DNA from: Tomocerus qinae
Lineage: Eukaryota > Arthropoda > Collembola > Entomobryomorpha > Tomoceridae
Direction of reading: 5' to 3'
Assembly: GCA_020055645.1 (NCBI GenBank)
Contig: CM034546.1
Location: 59,148,001-59,212,000 of the forward strand
Length of the DNA stretch: 64,000 nucleotides
How positions within the stretch are numbered: the stretch's first letter is position 1; the number at the start of each line of letters is the position of its first letter. Position numbers and translations under genes: made by a program. Below the pieces are notes generated by a model, which saw only the letters and a program-made list of their open reading frames with translations, searched no databases and was not told the origin of the DNA. This document shows, one piece after another, positions 1-12,491 of this stretch.

Positions 1-189
1 TAGTGTGAAGCATATACTATTTTCGATACATAATGACTGTCGAGAAAATTGTCGATTTAAATCTTTATAAAAGAACGAAAAACATTCACAGTAACAAATA
101 ATATATAAACCACATACAACTTTTTTTTGTAGCGACAGCATTAAACGAAATATACAGTAAAAATTGAGTTTTTTTTGTTTTTTATAACA
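1..189 (+). promoter_or_regulatory. Leader and promoter region of copy 1
   Basis: AT-rich. TTTATAAAAG at 64-73 may be the TATA box. GTAACAAATAATATA and the TACAGTAAAAATTG just before the start are shared with the leaders of copies 2 and 3 (near 3097 and 3152). Confidence 0.4.
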
Positions 190-1708
190 ATGTTAATCAT
201 ACCGTCTAAAAGCAAATTATTTAGTAACAAAAAGACTTTAAAATTTTTTCAAACTTTATTTTCTGTGTGTTTTGTTTGTGGTGTATTCCCTTTCAAACTA
301 CACATTATTACAAATAAAAACTATACAGAATATGTATTCAAAGTTAGAAATAAAACTTTCTGTAAGCTGGCATTTTTTGCATTGCTTTCGTATATTTTGT
401 ATTTAGGATTCAGATTGGTCAGTGCCTTTTGGCTTAAAGATTTCAGTAAAACCACAGGTTATTTTAGTTGCTTAGTTTGTTTCTTCGCTTTTGCAATAGT
501 GACTTTGCTTCATTGGATCACAATTTCGAAAACGGAAGAACTTGTTTATTATTTCACCTTAATGATATCTTACATAGAAGATTTTGAAGGTATGCGTTTT
601 TTACAATAATCTTTCACAATATTATAAAAGCTGTAATTAAATATCTCAACATTTTCACAGATGAGGGAAAGATGCCGAAGAAATTACGACAACAACACGA
701 ATTAAGAAAATGGGCTATTCATTATTTCATGATCGTCGTATTTTGGATTGCAGTCATTACAGCTTTGGTTTTCACAATTCCATCTGTTCTCCTACCGAAA
801 AGAGAATCCTTTTTGTCTTCTGCATTGCTCCCTTCGAATTCCCATTCGTATTATCTACTCATTCGAATTGCTTGTATTCTGCTTCAGTTCTGGCTATTTG
901 TCCTGTTAGTACTAATTTGCGCTGGATATTTCATTGTCTTTCTCTACATAATGTTCTGGTCGGATAATCTTTACAAGCCACTAAGGTAACTAACACATCC
1001 GTAAAATCGTAAAAAATCATTAATTTAATATTTTGTCCATTTTATTTAAGTAAGCTAAAGACCTGACCCTAAAAATTCTATGATTGATTATTACCATCTC
1101 AGAGGGATTTACTAATGGAGTACTTATTGCTATCAGTTTTAATTTCATTATTATCTAGTATGATACAAAAACATTATAATTTTATACAACTCATAAATAT
1201 CTTGCATGCTTCTAGATTTGACAAGCGGAATCCGAAAAATATTGTAGATATTCCAATTTCTGACATTGTCAACACGTTCCGCTGCCTTCAACTGTTTGAT
1301 GCAATTTTCAACCAAATGTTTTTTAATTTAAATTATATGCTTCATATGTTGATTTCAAGATGGAGTTTAGTAATCTGTGTCTGCATCATAAAATTTTACA
1401 AGCAAATGTTACCTGCAGCATTGGTAGCCTACTTGATGGCTTTTAGTCTTGGAACGCTAGGCTGGTTTATAGCTCTATTAGTTTATAGTAATATTTACAA
1501 AATCTCTAATAGGACAATTAAATCATGGAAATACTACGAGGGATGTAAGACACCAATTGGGATATATTTCGATAGATTTCGAAAGTCTTGTTGGCCTGCC
1601 AAAATCAAATTAGGGTCGTTCAAAATTATTAAAAGCAAAAAAGTGGCCGCAGCGTTTGTCATTGTAATAGCACGGAATACCTTTAAAGTGCTAATGACTC
1701 TAAAATAG
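190..1708 (+). CDS. Chemoreceptor-like 7TM protein, array copy 1
   Basis: Three exons, 190-589, 661-985 and 1216-1708, joined by GT-AG introns of 71 and 230 nt (phases 1 and 2), give 405 aa. The ATG at 190 is chosen because it aligns with the other copies; the frame stays open to a TTG at 175. Hydrophobic segments lie near residues 18-38, 57-81, 88-110, 154-176, 197-233, 306-333 and 385-405. Conserved marks are the RCLQLFD stretch at the start of exon 3, KSWKYYEG, FRKSCWP and a last helix ending TFKVLMTLK. The size, the topology and a C-terminal helix recalling the TYhhhhhQF motif of arthropod gustatory receptors suggest a plasma-membrane ligand-gated receptor. Gene model secure; the family is an inference. 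First visible member of the array, which may extend left of the window. Confidence 0.8.
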
Positions 1709-3187
1709 CGCTTTTATAATTAAGTAATTTCTGTGCAGGCCTATAAACATTATTTACCTTGCAAACATATTAAACCAGATGTTTCTCATCACAATTGGAA
1801 ACATTATTTGCCACGCTATCATTTAAAAGAAGTATAGATATGTTTAACTTATTTTGAGATAATATAGGCCTATATAACTTAAAATGTAAATGTTGTGTTA
1901 TTATGTACAAGTAAAAATGATTACCATTTAGCAACATTTCTTCTAACAGTTAATTATACAGACGTGTGAGTGTAAATGTTCAACTGTAATTTTGGGTTAC
2001 GAATATTTTGTGGCATAGCTTTGTGAGCATATAACTAACTTATTTATTTAGAATGTCTAAACTTCTTCGAAAACAAAGCAATTTACTTCATTGGAGTCGT
2101 CAAATTCTGTATGTGTATAATTATTTTAAATTTGTGTAACCAATTTTTTATTTTCATTACAAATTTAATTATACCTGATACATTTGAATACTTCGGTAAT
2201 ATAACATTTTAAAATACTTGGTATACGTACGTAAGTATCAATCAAAATTCTTGGCAGGGATTGCTCTACAGGATATTATAATATTTTATATGAGCCAAAA
2301 CGCTATTTTCGGGGCAAATCTCTATAAATGTGGCGACCAAAGTAATTTCCAGAAAATTAGGCCAAAAGTGTTGCTTTATCTTCTTCGATGTGTACATCTT
2401 ACCAAAAACACTAAACATTCAATAATTATCTGTCCAGGATAAAAAACTTCCAGACAATATTAAATGTTGGCTACTAATTTCAAACCTCCTCTTTCATGTT
2501 CTTCTTTTCAGAAACCGTCAGAACTGTGCATTATCAATTTTCGCAATATTGTAACATCACCACGTAATTTAATGCTTCGAAAATTTTTATACAACTAAAA
2601 TGAACAAGTTTTTACAACAGCCATACCTTAGAAAGTCGTCATATTATTATGTACATGTTTTTGTATATTTCTTTTCAAATGGGCAATGATGTATTATTTT
2701 GTCGTCGTTTCATTTCAATTAGTGTCCGATATGGCAGCTTTCTACTCTGTATTTAAGGCTTAATAATTCCTTAATCAAAGTAAAATTACTGAAATCTTGA
2801 TTTATGTTGTTTACAGTTTTTGCTGATTGCATACCATGCATACCAAACGGTATTTTAAATTAATAGACCAGTCTATATAAATAGAAAAACTATGTACATT
2901 ACAAAACCATTTCTAAATTCACTTTGGTTCTATAAGCGCCTCTTCTTTTGTTGACGAGAATCTACAATAAGCAGAAATTTATTACACAATTTGTCTCTAA
3001 ATATTATAATAATCATTTATATAAGAGAATAGATAACAATCACTGATATTTGTCATAACATGTTTGCATACTAACAGAGAAATTGACATTCGTAGTAGCA
3101 AATAATATAAGCTGCAGCCTATTTTTCGTATCGATAGCTTAAAATAAAATATAGAGTAAAAATTGGACATTTGCTTTTGTGATTACA
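1709..3187. other. Spacer between copies 1 and 2
   Basis: No gene. Holds blocks repeated in later spacers: ACAGACGTGTG-type (1961), TGTAATTTTGGGTTACGAA (1984), AAACAAAGCAATT (2071), CCTCCTCTTTCATGTTCTTC (2484) and the type A promoter. These show that spacers were duplicated together with the genes. Confidence 0.6.
2825..2890 (+). promoter_or_regulatory. Type A promoter block before copy 2
   Basis: GATTGCATACC followed 35-40 nt later by AATAGACCAGTCTATATAAAT; TATA box at 2874-2881, about 310 nt before the ATG. The same pair precedes copies 3, 5 and 6. Confidence 0.6.
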
Positions 3188-4718
3188 ATGGTAATCATCA
3201 TACCCATACCTGCTAAACGCAGTATGGTATTTAGTAATAAAAAGACTTTAAAATTATTTCAAGCTTTACTTTTTTTGGCTTTCATTGGTGGTGGATTCCC
3301 TTTCAAATTATACATTATTAAAAATAAAAACCACACAAAATATGTAGTCAAAGTTAGAAATAAAACCTTCTGTAAGCTGGGATTTTTAGCATCGTTGTCT
3401 AATATTTCGTATTTGGGATTCAGATTGATCAGTGCCTTTTGGGTTAAGGATTTCGGTAAAACTACAGGTTATTTTAGTTGCGTAGCTTTATTCTTTGGGT
3501 TTACAATCACATTTTTGCTTCATTGGATCACAATTTCGAAGACTGATGAGTTGGCCAACTATTTGACTTTAATGATATCTTACATAGAAGATTTTGAAGG
3601 TAAGTATTTTAACAATAATTTTTTACAATGCTAATAAAGCCGTAATTACTATCAATATCTCAATATTTTCACAGATAAGACAAAGATGCCTAAGAAATTA
3701 AGAAGAAAGCACGAATTAAGAAAATGGGCTTTTCATTATTTCATGATTGTCTTGTTTTGTATTGGGGCCATTGTGGTTCTGATTTTCACAATTTCATCTT
3801 ATCTCCGCTCGAAAAGAGAAGCTTTTTTGTCTTCTGTATTGCTCCCTCCGGATTCCCATCCTTATTTTCTTCTCATTCGAGTTGTTCTTCTTCTTTATCA
3901 GTTCTGGATGTTTGCCCTGTCATTACAAAATGGCGTTGGATATTTCATGTTTCTTCTCTACATTATGTTTTGGTCCGATAATATTTACAAGCCACTCAGG
4001 TAACTAACACATAAAAACATTAAAAAATCATTTGTTTATTATTTCTGTCCAATTTATTTTACAAAAATAAGCAAAAGATCTACTTCAAAATATCAACTTT
4101 ATTGTTACAAGCGGTTGGGGTTGTTTACTACTGGGGCGGTTATTGGTTTTATTATTCCAATTATTATTTAGTAGGATATTAAAACATTTTTTTAGATAGC
4201 TCATAAATATCTTGCATGTTTCTAGATTTAACAAGCGGAAACCAAAAAAAATTGAAGATATTCCAATTTCTGAAATAGTAAAAACGTTTCGCTGTCTTCA
4301 ACTGTTTGATACAATTTTCAACCAAATGTTTTCTAACTTAAATTATATGCTTCATATGTTGATATCAAGATGGAGTTTAGCTATCTGCGTATTCACCATA
4401 ACATGTTACAAACAAATCTTGCCACGGACGCTGGCAGTTTACTTGATGGCTTGTACTCTTGGAACGGTAGCCTGGTTTACAGTTCTATTGGTTTACAGTA
4501 AGGTTTACAAAGTCTCTAATGGGACCATTAAATCTTGGAAATACTACGAGGGATGTAAGACCCCAAGTGGGATGTATTTTAACAGATTTAGAAAGTCCTG
4601 CTGGCGTACAAAAATCAAATTAGGATCGTTCAAAATTATTAAAAGTAAAAAAGTGGCCGCAGCATTTGTAATATTAATAGCACGGAATACCTTCAAACTG
4701 CTACTGACTCTAAAATAG
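3188..4718 (+). CDS. Chemoreceptor-like 7TM protein, array copy 2
   Basis: Exons 3188-3599, 3675-3999 and 4226-4718 give 409 aa, the longest N-terminus in the array. The ATG at 3188 is preferred over a GTG at 3179 in the same frame. Donors are GTAAGT and GTAACT; acceptors are TTTCACAG and TTTCTAG. Exon 3 has SCWRTK where nearly all copies have SCWPTK, a proline-to-arginine change just before the last helix. The tail reads TFKLLLTLK. Closest in the array to copies 1 and 3, sharing the KTLKLF start and the TKY-VKVRNKTFCKLGF stretch. An AATAAA at 4844 could be its polyadenylation signal. No disabling change seen. Confidence 0.82.
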
Positions 4719-5562
4719 AGCTTTTATAGTTAACTTATTAAATTATATTTTAGAAAAGGTAGAAATAATATGAATTCTAATAATATGAACAGATCATTGC
4801 TAAATATTTATTAGTTGTAAATTGCGTTTAATATTGACTTGACAATAAAATAATGATAAATTACAATTATACTCTGGATTTCATAAAATATCGGAGATAT
4901 TATATGAGAATGCCTACCTATTCTGTCCGTCGGTAGAGTATGTTTTTTTCCATAAGGTTTCTTTGGAACAAGTTGCAAGGAAAAAGGGACAATTTACTGA
5001 ATTTAAAGTCAGACTTTGTCATTCTGAATCAAAAAATATTTTGTAAGTTTGATATAAACCATCATTTTATATATATGATAATATATATAATTGCTACTAT
5101 TTCAGTATTATATGCCCTGTTTACTTCTGCTAGAAGAATGCAATGCACTCGTCTTGTGGATGCCTGTAAGTTTACTTTTTTGCATCATAAAGACAGAATT
5201 GTTTTGCAATTTCTCTAAGCATTATTGAGCAAAATTGTATTACTATTAGGTTGGCATTTCTAAATTAGCGACATAAACTGAGCAAATAGTATAATAATGG
5301 GTTCTTGTTAGATTCCACCATATGTAATATAAATTCAGGGGAGCACCCCTAACTGGCATTGGCATAAATTTATTGAAAAAACAAATAATTAATCATAATA
5401 CTCAGTCAAAAAATGTGTAATGTATAGCCTGCAGTGTCAATGAAAATACCGAATCAAGATAAATTATACAAATCAAAGTTTATCCGCCAAAGTATATATC
5501 CACTCCGAACAGCTCATATTAGAACGATTTTTAACAATTTTCAAGTCCGTAAAAAGTTTATA

Positions 5563-5842
5563 TCGTCCCTTAAAGATCCAAAAGACCTCAATCCACTTTT
5601 AGTTTGGCAGTTAAAAGAGCCTCCCTCCATTTTTTCGTTTGTCAGTGAAAAGAGCCTCACTCCATTTTTGTTTGGCAATGAATCCAACGTACATACACAG
5701 GATTGAAGCCATTTTCACTGCCAAATGAAAAAATGGAGTGAGGGTCTTTTCACTGACAAACGAAAAAATGGAGGGAGGCTCTTTTCACTATTCACTGCCA
5801 AACGAAAAGTGGATTGAGGTCTATTGCATTCTTAGAGGACGA
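5563..5842. mobile_element. MITE, TCGTCCCTTAA family, full-length palindromic copy
   Basis: 280 bp flanked by TA on both sides. The left end is TCGTCCCTTAAAG, the right end CTTAGAGGACGA; the two arms are complementary almost to the centre and are built of short repeated units (AAAAGAGCCTC-like) alternating with GTTTGGCAGT-like units. The open frame 5434-5706 is only this arm read through. Same terminal sequence as the element that breaks copy 8. Confidence 0.8.
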
Positions 5843-7640
5843 TACGATGTTTAAGATTTTGTAATGAAATAAAGATTGCATCTTTTACTCGCTTGTATCT
5901 GAGATTAAAAGGACACTATAATTGTCCAATAACTGTGGATACATACACATACATATTTTACTTGGTTGCAAACCATTATTGGCGACTCTCAGCGAAACAT
6001 TTTGCCTTGCCATACTAGAACCACGATGAAATATCAACTTATTAAAGATAAAGCTGATTAGCAACCTTACATGCCTTACTAAAATTGCTTAAATAGATAA
6101 ACAAAAACATACAGACGTGCGTTAAATTGTAATTTTGGGTTACGAAAGAGAAAAATTTCATAAGTTGTTTGGTTTAGTGAGGTTATCACTAACATCCTTA
6201 TTTAATGCTTAACTTTCTTTGAAAACAAAGCAGTTAGATTTCCTGTAGTCTCACTAGTCTCTAAATTCCATATAATTATTTTAAATTTGCCCTGCCAGTT
6301 TTTTATTCTCATGACACTCATACCTGGTATAAAATTTTATGCTTCGATAAATAAAGTATTGTACAATATGCATATGGGGTGAGCACTAAGTATAGTCGAG
6401 TGTTTATTGCAATAAAATCAATTACCTACGTTAAGATCTATACAAAAGCAAAAAGCTTCATATAAGGAGATTTGGTTTATTAACATATGCCTGACCACCT
6501 TATTAATGTAAACAAAAATCTTAAAAACAAAATAATAAATTGTATATAAGCAGAGTGGTCAAATTGTATAAAGTTATTTTTTGTCATTACCAATTTTTTA
6601 TTTCGATGCCTTTGCTTAGAAAATATTTGAATGCTTCGGTAAATTCAACATATTATTTGAAGACACAAATTTCGGATTTTAACAAGAATGGGTATGGATT
6701 AAATCATGTTAAGTTCAATTAGGTTATCAGGTATAGATAGCCCAATATTTTCTCGTTGCTAAGAGTAGTGAAAACATTTTTTAAGAGCGGAAACACGTTC
6801 AGATTAGAAAATCTATCCTGAGTAGAATTTTTTCTGGGGATTGAAAAGGCATTATATTGTGCGACTGCAAGTTAAAAATGTGTTTGATTTGGCAACATAT
6901 TCTGAGACAAAGAAAACGTGATCAGGGTGCAACAATTAATGAAACTGAAAATATTGTGGAAGTCAGGAAGTAAATCCCACCCTTGATTTAATCAGGGGAA
7001 GGATTTACTGATTATGGCTAAGACGAAAAGCCAAAATAGACCAGAAAGTGTTGCAATTCGGAACGTATACTTTTCCAAATCTCAGAATATTGTGACACTA
7101 AAGTAATTTCTAAAGAATTTTTCCAAAAATATCGCTTCGAAATGTTCATTTTAACAAAAACATTTTGCCAAACTTCAAATACAAATCAACGTATTATTGT
7201 CGAGTTACTTAAGTCAAAGTTTTTCTCCAGTAACAGACATAAATATTAATTCGTCTACGGCAAGGAATTTTCAGACAATAGTAATTTTAGGTTACTAGTT
7301 TCAAGCCTCCTCTTTCATGTTCTATTTCCAAAAATTGCAACAGCTGTGTATTATTAATTTTTAGAAAATTGTAAAAGAATGATGACTAGGTTCGTAGTTT
7401 AATGGGTTAACTATTCTAATACTACTGAAGTGTACTAGTTTTTACAGCTAAGCCATAACTTCAAATATCATCATAGATGCAAGTTTGTGTAAATATTGTT
7501 TTTTCAAATATCCAATCATGTATTATTTTGTCATTGTTTTATTTCATTTACTTTCACATATGGCAGATTTCTACTCTATACTTAGGTCTCAATAATCAAG
7601 ATAAAAAAACTGAAACCTTGATTTATGTTGCTTACAATTT

Positions 7641-7709
7641 TTGATGATTACATACTACGTATACCAAATGGTATTTAAATTAATAGACCAGTGTAAATAA
7701 ATAGAAAAG
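7641..7709 (+). promoter_or_regulatory. Type A promoter block before copy 3
   Basis: TTGATGATTACATAC, then AATAGACCAGTGTAAATAAAT. The TATA box has decayed to TAAATAAA in this copy. Confidence 0.55.
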
Positions 7710-7983
7710 CTATTAACAATACAAAGCCATTTCTAAATTTATTTTGGCTCTAGAAACATGACTTCAATTCTCTTCTTTTTTCGTTGACGAGAATGTACAT
7801 GAACAAGTAATTTATCCTACAATGAGTCTCTAAATATTTCATATAGCTATAAAGCCGTAAAAACACCAGAAGATAATTGATAATAAACATAATATTTGTC
7901 AAAACTTGTTTCCATTAAGAGAAATTGACATTAGCGGTATAGTAAACAGAATAATAAGTAAAAATTGGACTTTTTTCATTACA

Positions 7984-9442
7984 ATGGTAATCATCAAGCC
8001 GACTAAAAGCAAATTATTTAGTTACAAAAAGACTTTAAAATTATTTAAATATTTATTTTTTGTGGGTTTCATTGTTGGTACATTTCCTCTCAAATTACAA
8101 ATTATTACAAATAGAAACCGCACCAAGCATACAATTAAAACTAGAAATAAAACTTTCTGTAAGCTGGGATTTTTTGCATTGCTTTGGTATGTTTCGTATT
8201 TGGGATTCAGATTGATCAGTGCCTTTTGGGTTAAAGATTTTGGAAACACCACAGGTTATTTTAGTTGTGTGGCTTTATTCTTTGCGTTTGTAATAGCATC
8301 TTTGCTTCATTGGATCACAATTTCTAAGACTGATGAATGGGCTAACTATTTAAATTTAATGATATCTTACATAGAAGATTTTGAAGGTAAGTATTTTTAC
8401 AACAATCTTTCACAGTACTAAAAGCTGTAATTACATTTAATATTTCAAAATATTCACAGACAAGAGAAAGATGCCTAATAAATTACGGGGAAAGCACGAA
8501 TTAAGAAAATGGGCCATCCATTATACTATAATTGCTGTGTTTTGGATTGGGGTCATGATGACTTTGGTTTTAACAATGTCTTCTTATGTCCACCCAAAAA
8601 GAGAAGCTTTTATGTCTTCAGTACTGCTCCCTCCGAATTCCCATCCTTATTATCTACCTATTCGAGTCTTTTGTTTTCTTCACCATTTCTGGTTATTTAC
8701 CATGGGATTACAAAATGGAGTTATATATTTCATTTTTCTTCTCTACATTATGTTCTGGTCCGATAATATTTACAAGCCATTAAGGTAATAACAAATCTTT
8801 AAAATCATAAAAAATCACTAGTTTACTATTTTCTCCATTCTATTCTTTTTTGAAAGCAAGATAAAGATTTAAAATCTTTAAAATACCAAGGATTATTATT
8901 ATCAGCTCTCGTCATCATTGAACTCATACATCACTTTCCATGTTTCTAGATTCGAAAAGCGAAATCCGAAAAATATTGTAGATATTCCAATTTCTGAAAT
9001 TGTAAACACGTTCCGCTGCCTTCAACTGTTTGATGCAATTTTCAACCAAATGTTTTCTAATTTAAATTATATGCTTCATATGATGATATCAAGATGGTGT
9101 TTAGCAAACTGCGTATTCGCTATAAAATTTTACAAGCAAATCTTGCCCCGAAGACTGGCAATCTACTTGGTGAATTTTATTCTTGGAACTGCAGCCTGGT
9201 TTACAGTTCTATTGGTTTACAGTAAGGCTTACAAAGTCTCTAATGGGACCATTAAATCTTGGAAATACTACGAGGGATGTAAGACCCCAAGAGGGATGTA
9301 TTTTGACAGATTTAGAAAATCCTGCTGGCCTACCAAAATCAAATTAGGGTCGTTCAGAATTATTAAAAATAAAAAAGTAGCCGCAGGGTTTGTCATGTTA
9401 ATAGTACGAAATACCTTCAAACTTCTAATGACTCTACAATAG
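7984..9442 (+). CDS. Chemoreceptor-like 7TM protein, array copy 3
   Basis: Exons 7984-8386, 8460-8784 and 8950-9442 give 406 aa. The frame is open upstream to a TTG at 7906, adding 26 codons with no counterpart in other copies, so ATG 7984 (context ACAATGG) is taken as the start. Exon 3 begins RFEKRNPKNIVDIPIS and carries the family marks KSWKYYEG and FRKSCWPTK. The tail is TFKLLMTLQ, the commonest ending in the array. Intron 2 is only 165 nt. Subfamily 1-3 ends here; the next gene downstream belongs to a clearly different group (FDNKKTLKV at the N-terminus). Confidence 0.82.
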
Positions 9443-12400
9443 AGCCTTTATAATTTATTTCTGAGTATGTAAACTTTATTTACCTTCTAGCATATTAAAC
9501 CAAATATTTTTTATTGAAATTGTTTTTGCATCTTTTCTATTTAACTATATTTTACTTGAATTCGATTATAACTGTTTAAAAATATATGGCATAATGGTTA
9601 ATTGCAGGCATAGTAACCCATGACCTATTTTAATTTCCACAGATATGAGATATACCTCAAAAATATAAAAATATATAAAACTTTTTAAACGCTTAAAAAA
9701 TTAGAAAAGACTTTTGTGTAATAGAAAAATTAATGTTTTAGTAAATTAAAGGAAATGGTTAGATGAAGTATCAAATATCATATAAAATGATATTTATTCT
9801 TAGTTACTCATACCAGAGCTTATATTACATTATTTGTTGGCTGGACAATATTAATTTAAATTTAAAAACTTATAAATATGACGTCTAAGTTTTTGGCGTC
9901 AAATTAAGAGTACATCTTTTACTCGCCTATATCTGTTGTTAAAAACACATCAAAATTGTCTAATAACTATAGAAAGGTGGTCAAACTCATATGATACTTA
10001 ACTGCAAACTATTATATTGGCGACATGGCGACTCTTGGCGACAGACATTCTTTGACACCATTACTAAATATTTAACTTATTTTGAGATAAAGCTAATATT
10101 ATACAGCCCTATAACCCTTAAAATGACAATTTTGTGTAATTATGTCTAAGGAAACATTATTACGATTTAGTTGCTACATTTCTTCTATTAAATAAATATA
10201 CAGACGTGTATGGAAATACTAAACTATAATTTTGAGTTACGAAATGGGAAATTGGAAGTGGCTTTGTTTTGTGAGTATATAACTAGTAATCTTATTCGTG
10301 TGTTTAAATTTATTGGAAGACAATCCAACTAACTTTCTTTCTCGGAGTTGTCAAATTCTATATAATTATTTTAAATTCGTCATACCAATTTTTAACTTCA
10401 TAACCTTGCAAATTTACTTGTATCTGGTATTTGTATACTATTTAAATGCTTCAGTAAATCTTAATATTGTGTAAGATGAATTGAATATTAAATATAGTCG
10501 ACAAATTTTGTTATTACTATGAAAGTATAAATCAATAACTATGGTTGGATTGGTAAACAAAGGATGTGCACTAATATTTTATATGCTTGGCATAGTTATT
10601 GGCAACACTATTTTTGGCTTAGTAAATTTTTGCGAGTTAGTCGAGCCGGAGCATTTTTTGGAACTTGCATTTTGGGTTGCAAGTATGATTCTATATGTCA
10701 GGTTACTGCCACGCACCTTTTCATGTCGCACTGTGGACTGTGGACTAGATACAGCTCAACCTGAACGGCTGCCTTATTCTTGTTTTCCAAATTGTCGAGT
10801 TCCGTTGTTAATAACTCGGAAACTACTTAACGTAGAGAAGTGACATTAGCACCATAGCTTTTCGGTGATGTATCACGACTAGGGTTGTCATAAAATGCTG
10901 AGGTCAAAATTTTCATTTTACCCCTTTTTGAACATTTTTTTTAATTGTTCAAAAACGGGCAGCCAATTTTTTATAGAATTGTAGTAGGATTGTCCCACTA
11001 CACTATTCTGAAAACCATTTGGCCGGATCGAGTTGCAACCTAAAGATATAACTACTCCAACTGCAGTACCTAATTTCACAAGTTGAGTTTTTTTCCCGGT
11101 TTTCTGAATTTCAAAAAATCGGCAATTACGTGTCATTTTTACAAAAAGAGCAGAAAAAATAAAATATTCATCTACCGTTATTTTCGGCCCAGAAATCATG
11201 CTGATTTGAGAGTTTTGGAAAATTAAAATTATAATCCATGTAATTCGTTCGCACTTGGCCCCACACTAGCCCGTGTATAAAAATGTATTTGTCTTGGCTT
11301 TTTTCTCATGATAATGGTCATAGGTCATGGGCTCGGTATACTTTGAATAGGTATAATAATATCTTATATCTTTCAGTTGCAACTCGATCCAGCCAAATGG
11401 TTGCCATGATAGTGTAGTAGAACAACCCTACTACCATTTTACGAAAAAATTTAATGCCCATTTTTGCACATTTAAAAAAAAGGGGTAAAATGAAAAATCT
11501 GACATCGGAAGACAACCTAGTTGTGTGCTAATTTCATCTTTCTACGTTCAGTAATATCCGAGGTATTAACATGGAACTTGACAATTGGAAACTATGAATA
11601 AGGCAGCCGCTCACGTTGAGCCGAATCTAGTGCACAGTGTGTGGGCTGGACTCCACTTTCTGGCTTACTATGAGAAAATGTTTTGAGTTGCAATACTTTC
11701 TGAGAATTAGAGAATGTATTCGGGATAGCGCAATATTTTCTGGGACTTGGGTTGGGAGGGCATTATTTTTTTGTTCGTAGTATGTGTTCGTAGTGCAACA
11801 CTACTGAAACTTTGGAAATCTGTACATGTCAAATAGTAAAACGCTTCGCTTGTTTTCTTAATGGCTATGGCAAACACAAGTCTAGAAAGTGTTGCCATTT
11901 GTAATGTTCATTTTACCAAACACTTTCGTTTTGGCAGATTGCAAATTTTAAATATTAATGCATCAATGATAATTGATAAGGAACGTCCATAGACGACAAT
12001 ACATTTTGATTACTAAATGCAACCCTCCGCCTTCGTGTTGTCGTTTCCAAATTAGTTGGCGCTTGTGAGCTATGCATTACCAATTTTAATGACTACATGA
12101 TTTCAAGGTTCAACTATATAACTATATACTACTAACAGGAACACGATATTTCATGAGTTGCAGTGCTTAATAATGACTACTAATTGATATGGGAATAGAA
12201 ATTATACACTACAATTTTTCATGATTGTATTATTCATGTATATAGTATATTCATGTATGTAGTATTCACACTAAAAGACATAAGTTTATAAATGCAAAAC
12301 ACTATTCATTATATTCCAAATGCATTTCTAAATTCAATTTGTTTCTAGGAGCGCTCAATCTTCCTTTGCTGACGAGAACCTTTAATAAGTTGAAATTTAT

Positions 12401-12491
12401 TACAAAGTTGATCCCTGAATATACAGATTGTAAGTTAAGGCAATTAAAAATATATGAAATAAACAAAGTTATATTTTCCAAAATTTCCACA
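9443..12491. other. Spacer between copies 3 and 4
   Basis: Holds the foldback element 10726-11648. The shared ACAGACGTGTATGG block is at 10201. AAGTTTATAAATGC at about 12281 is a weak TATA candidate for copy 4. No gene. Confidence 0.55.
10726..11648. mobile_element. Foldback element with long inverted arms
   Basis: About 920 bp. The left arm (about 10728-11060) and right arm (about 11360-11645) are imperfect reverse complements over roughly 300 bp. Matched landmarks are GGCTGCCTTATTC with GAATAAGGCAGCC, CATTTTACCCC with GGGGTAAAATG, and the AGTTGCAAC blocks on both sides of the centre. GC is higher than the surroundings. The frames found in it (such as 10541-10843 and 10918-11199) are arm sequence, not genes. 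Confidence 0.75.

Larger units (their letters stand above)
4719..7983. other. Spacer between copies 2 and 3
   Basis: No gene seen in 3.3 kb. Contains the MITE at 5563-5842; shared spacer blocks at about 6111-6145 (GTAATTTTGGGTTACGAA), 6222 (AAACAAAGCAGTTAG) and 7305 (CCTCCTCTTTCATGTTC); and the type A promoter at 7641. Short frames at 4940-5218 and 6540-6722 have no support. Confidence 0.6.

Noticed and set aside
5434-5706. 90-codon open frame
   Set aside because: Largely one arm of the MITE at 5563-5842.
7906-7983. N-terminal extension of copy 3 from a TTG
   Set aside because: Not an ATG and not shared with copies 1 and 2.
10541-11199. Open frames on both strands
   Set aside because: They fall mainly in the arms of the foldback element; no protein family recognised.
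12339-12491. N-terminal extension of copy 4
   Set aside because: No counterpart in other copies; family alignment starts at ATG 12492.
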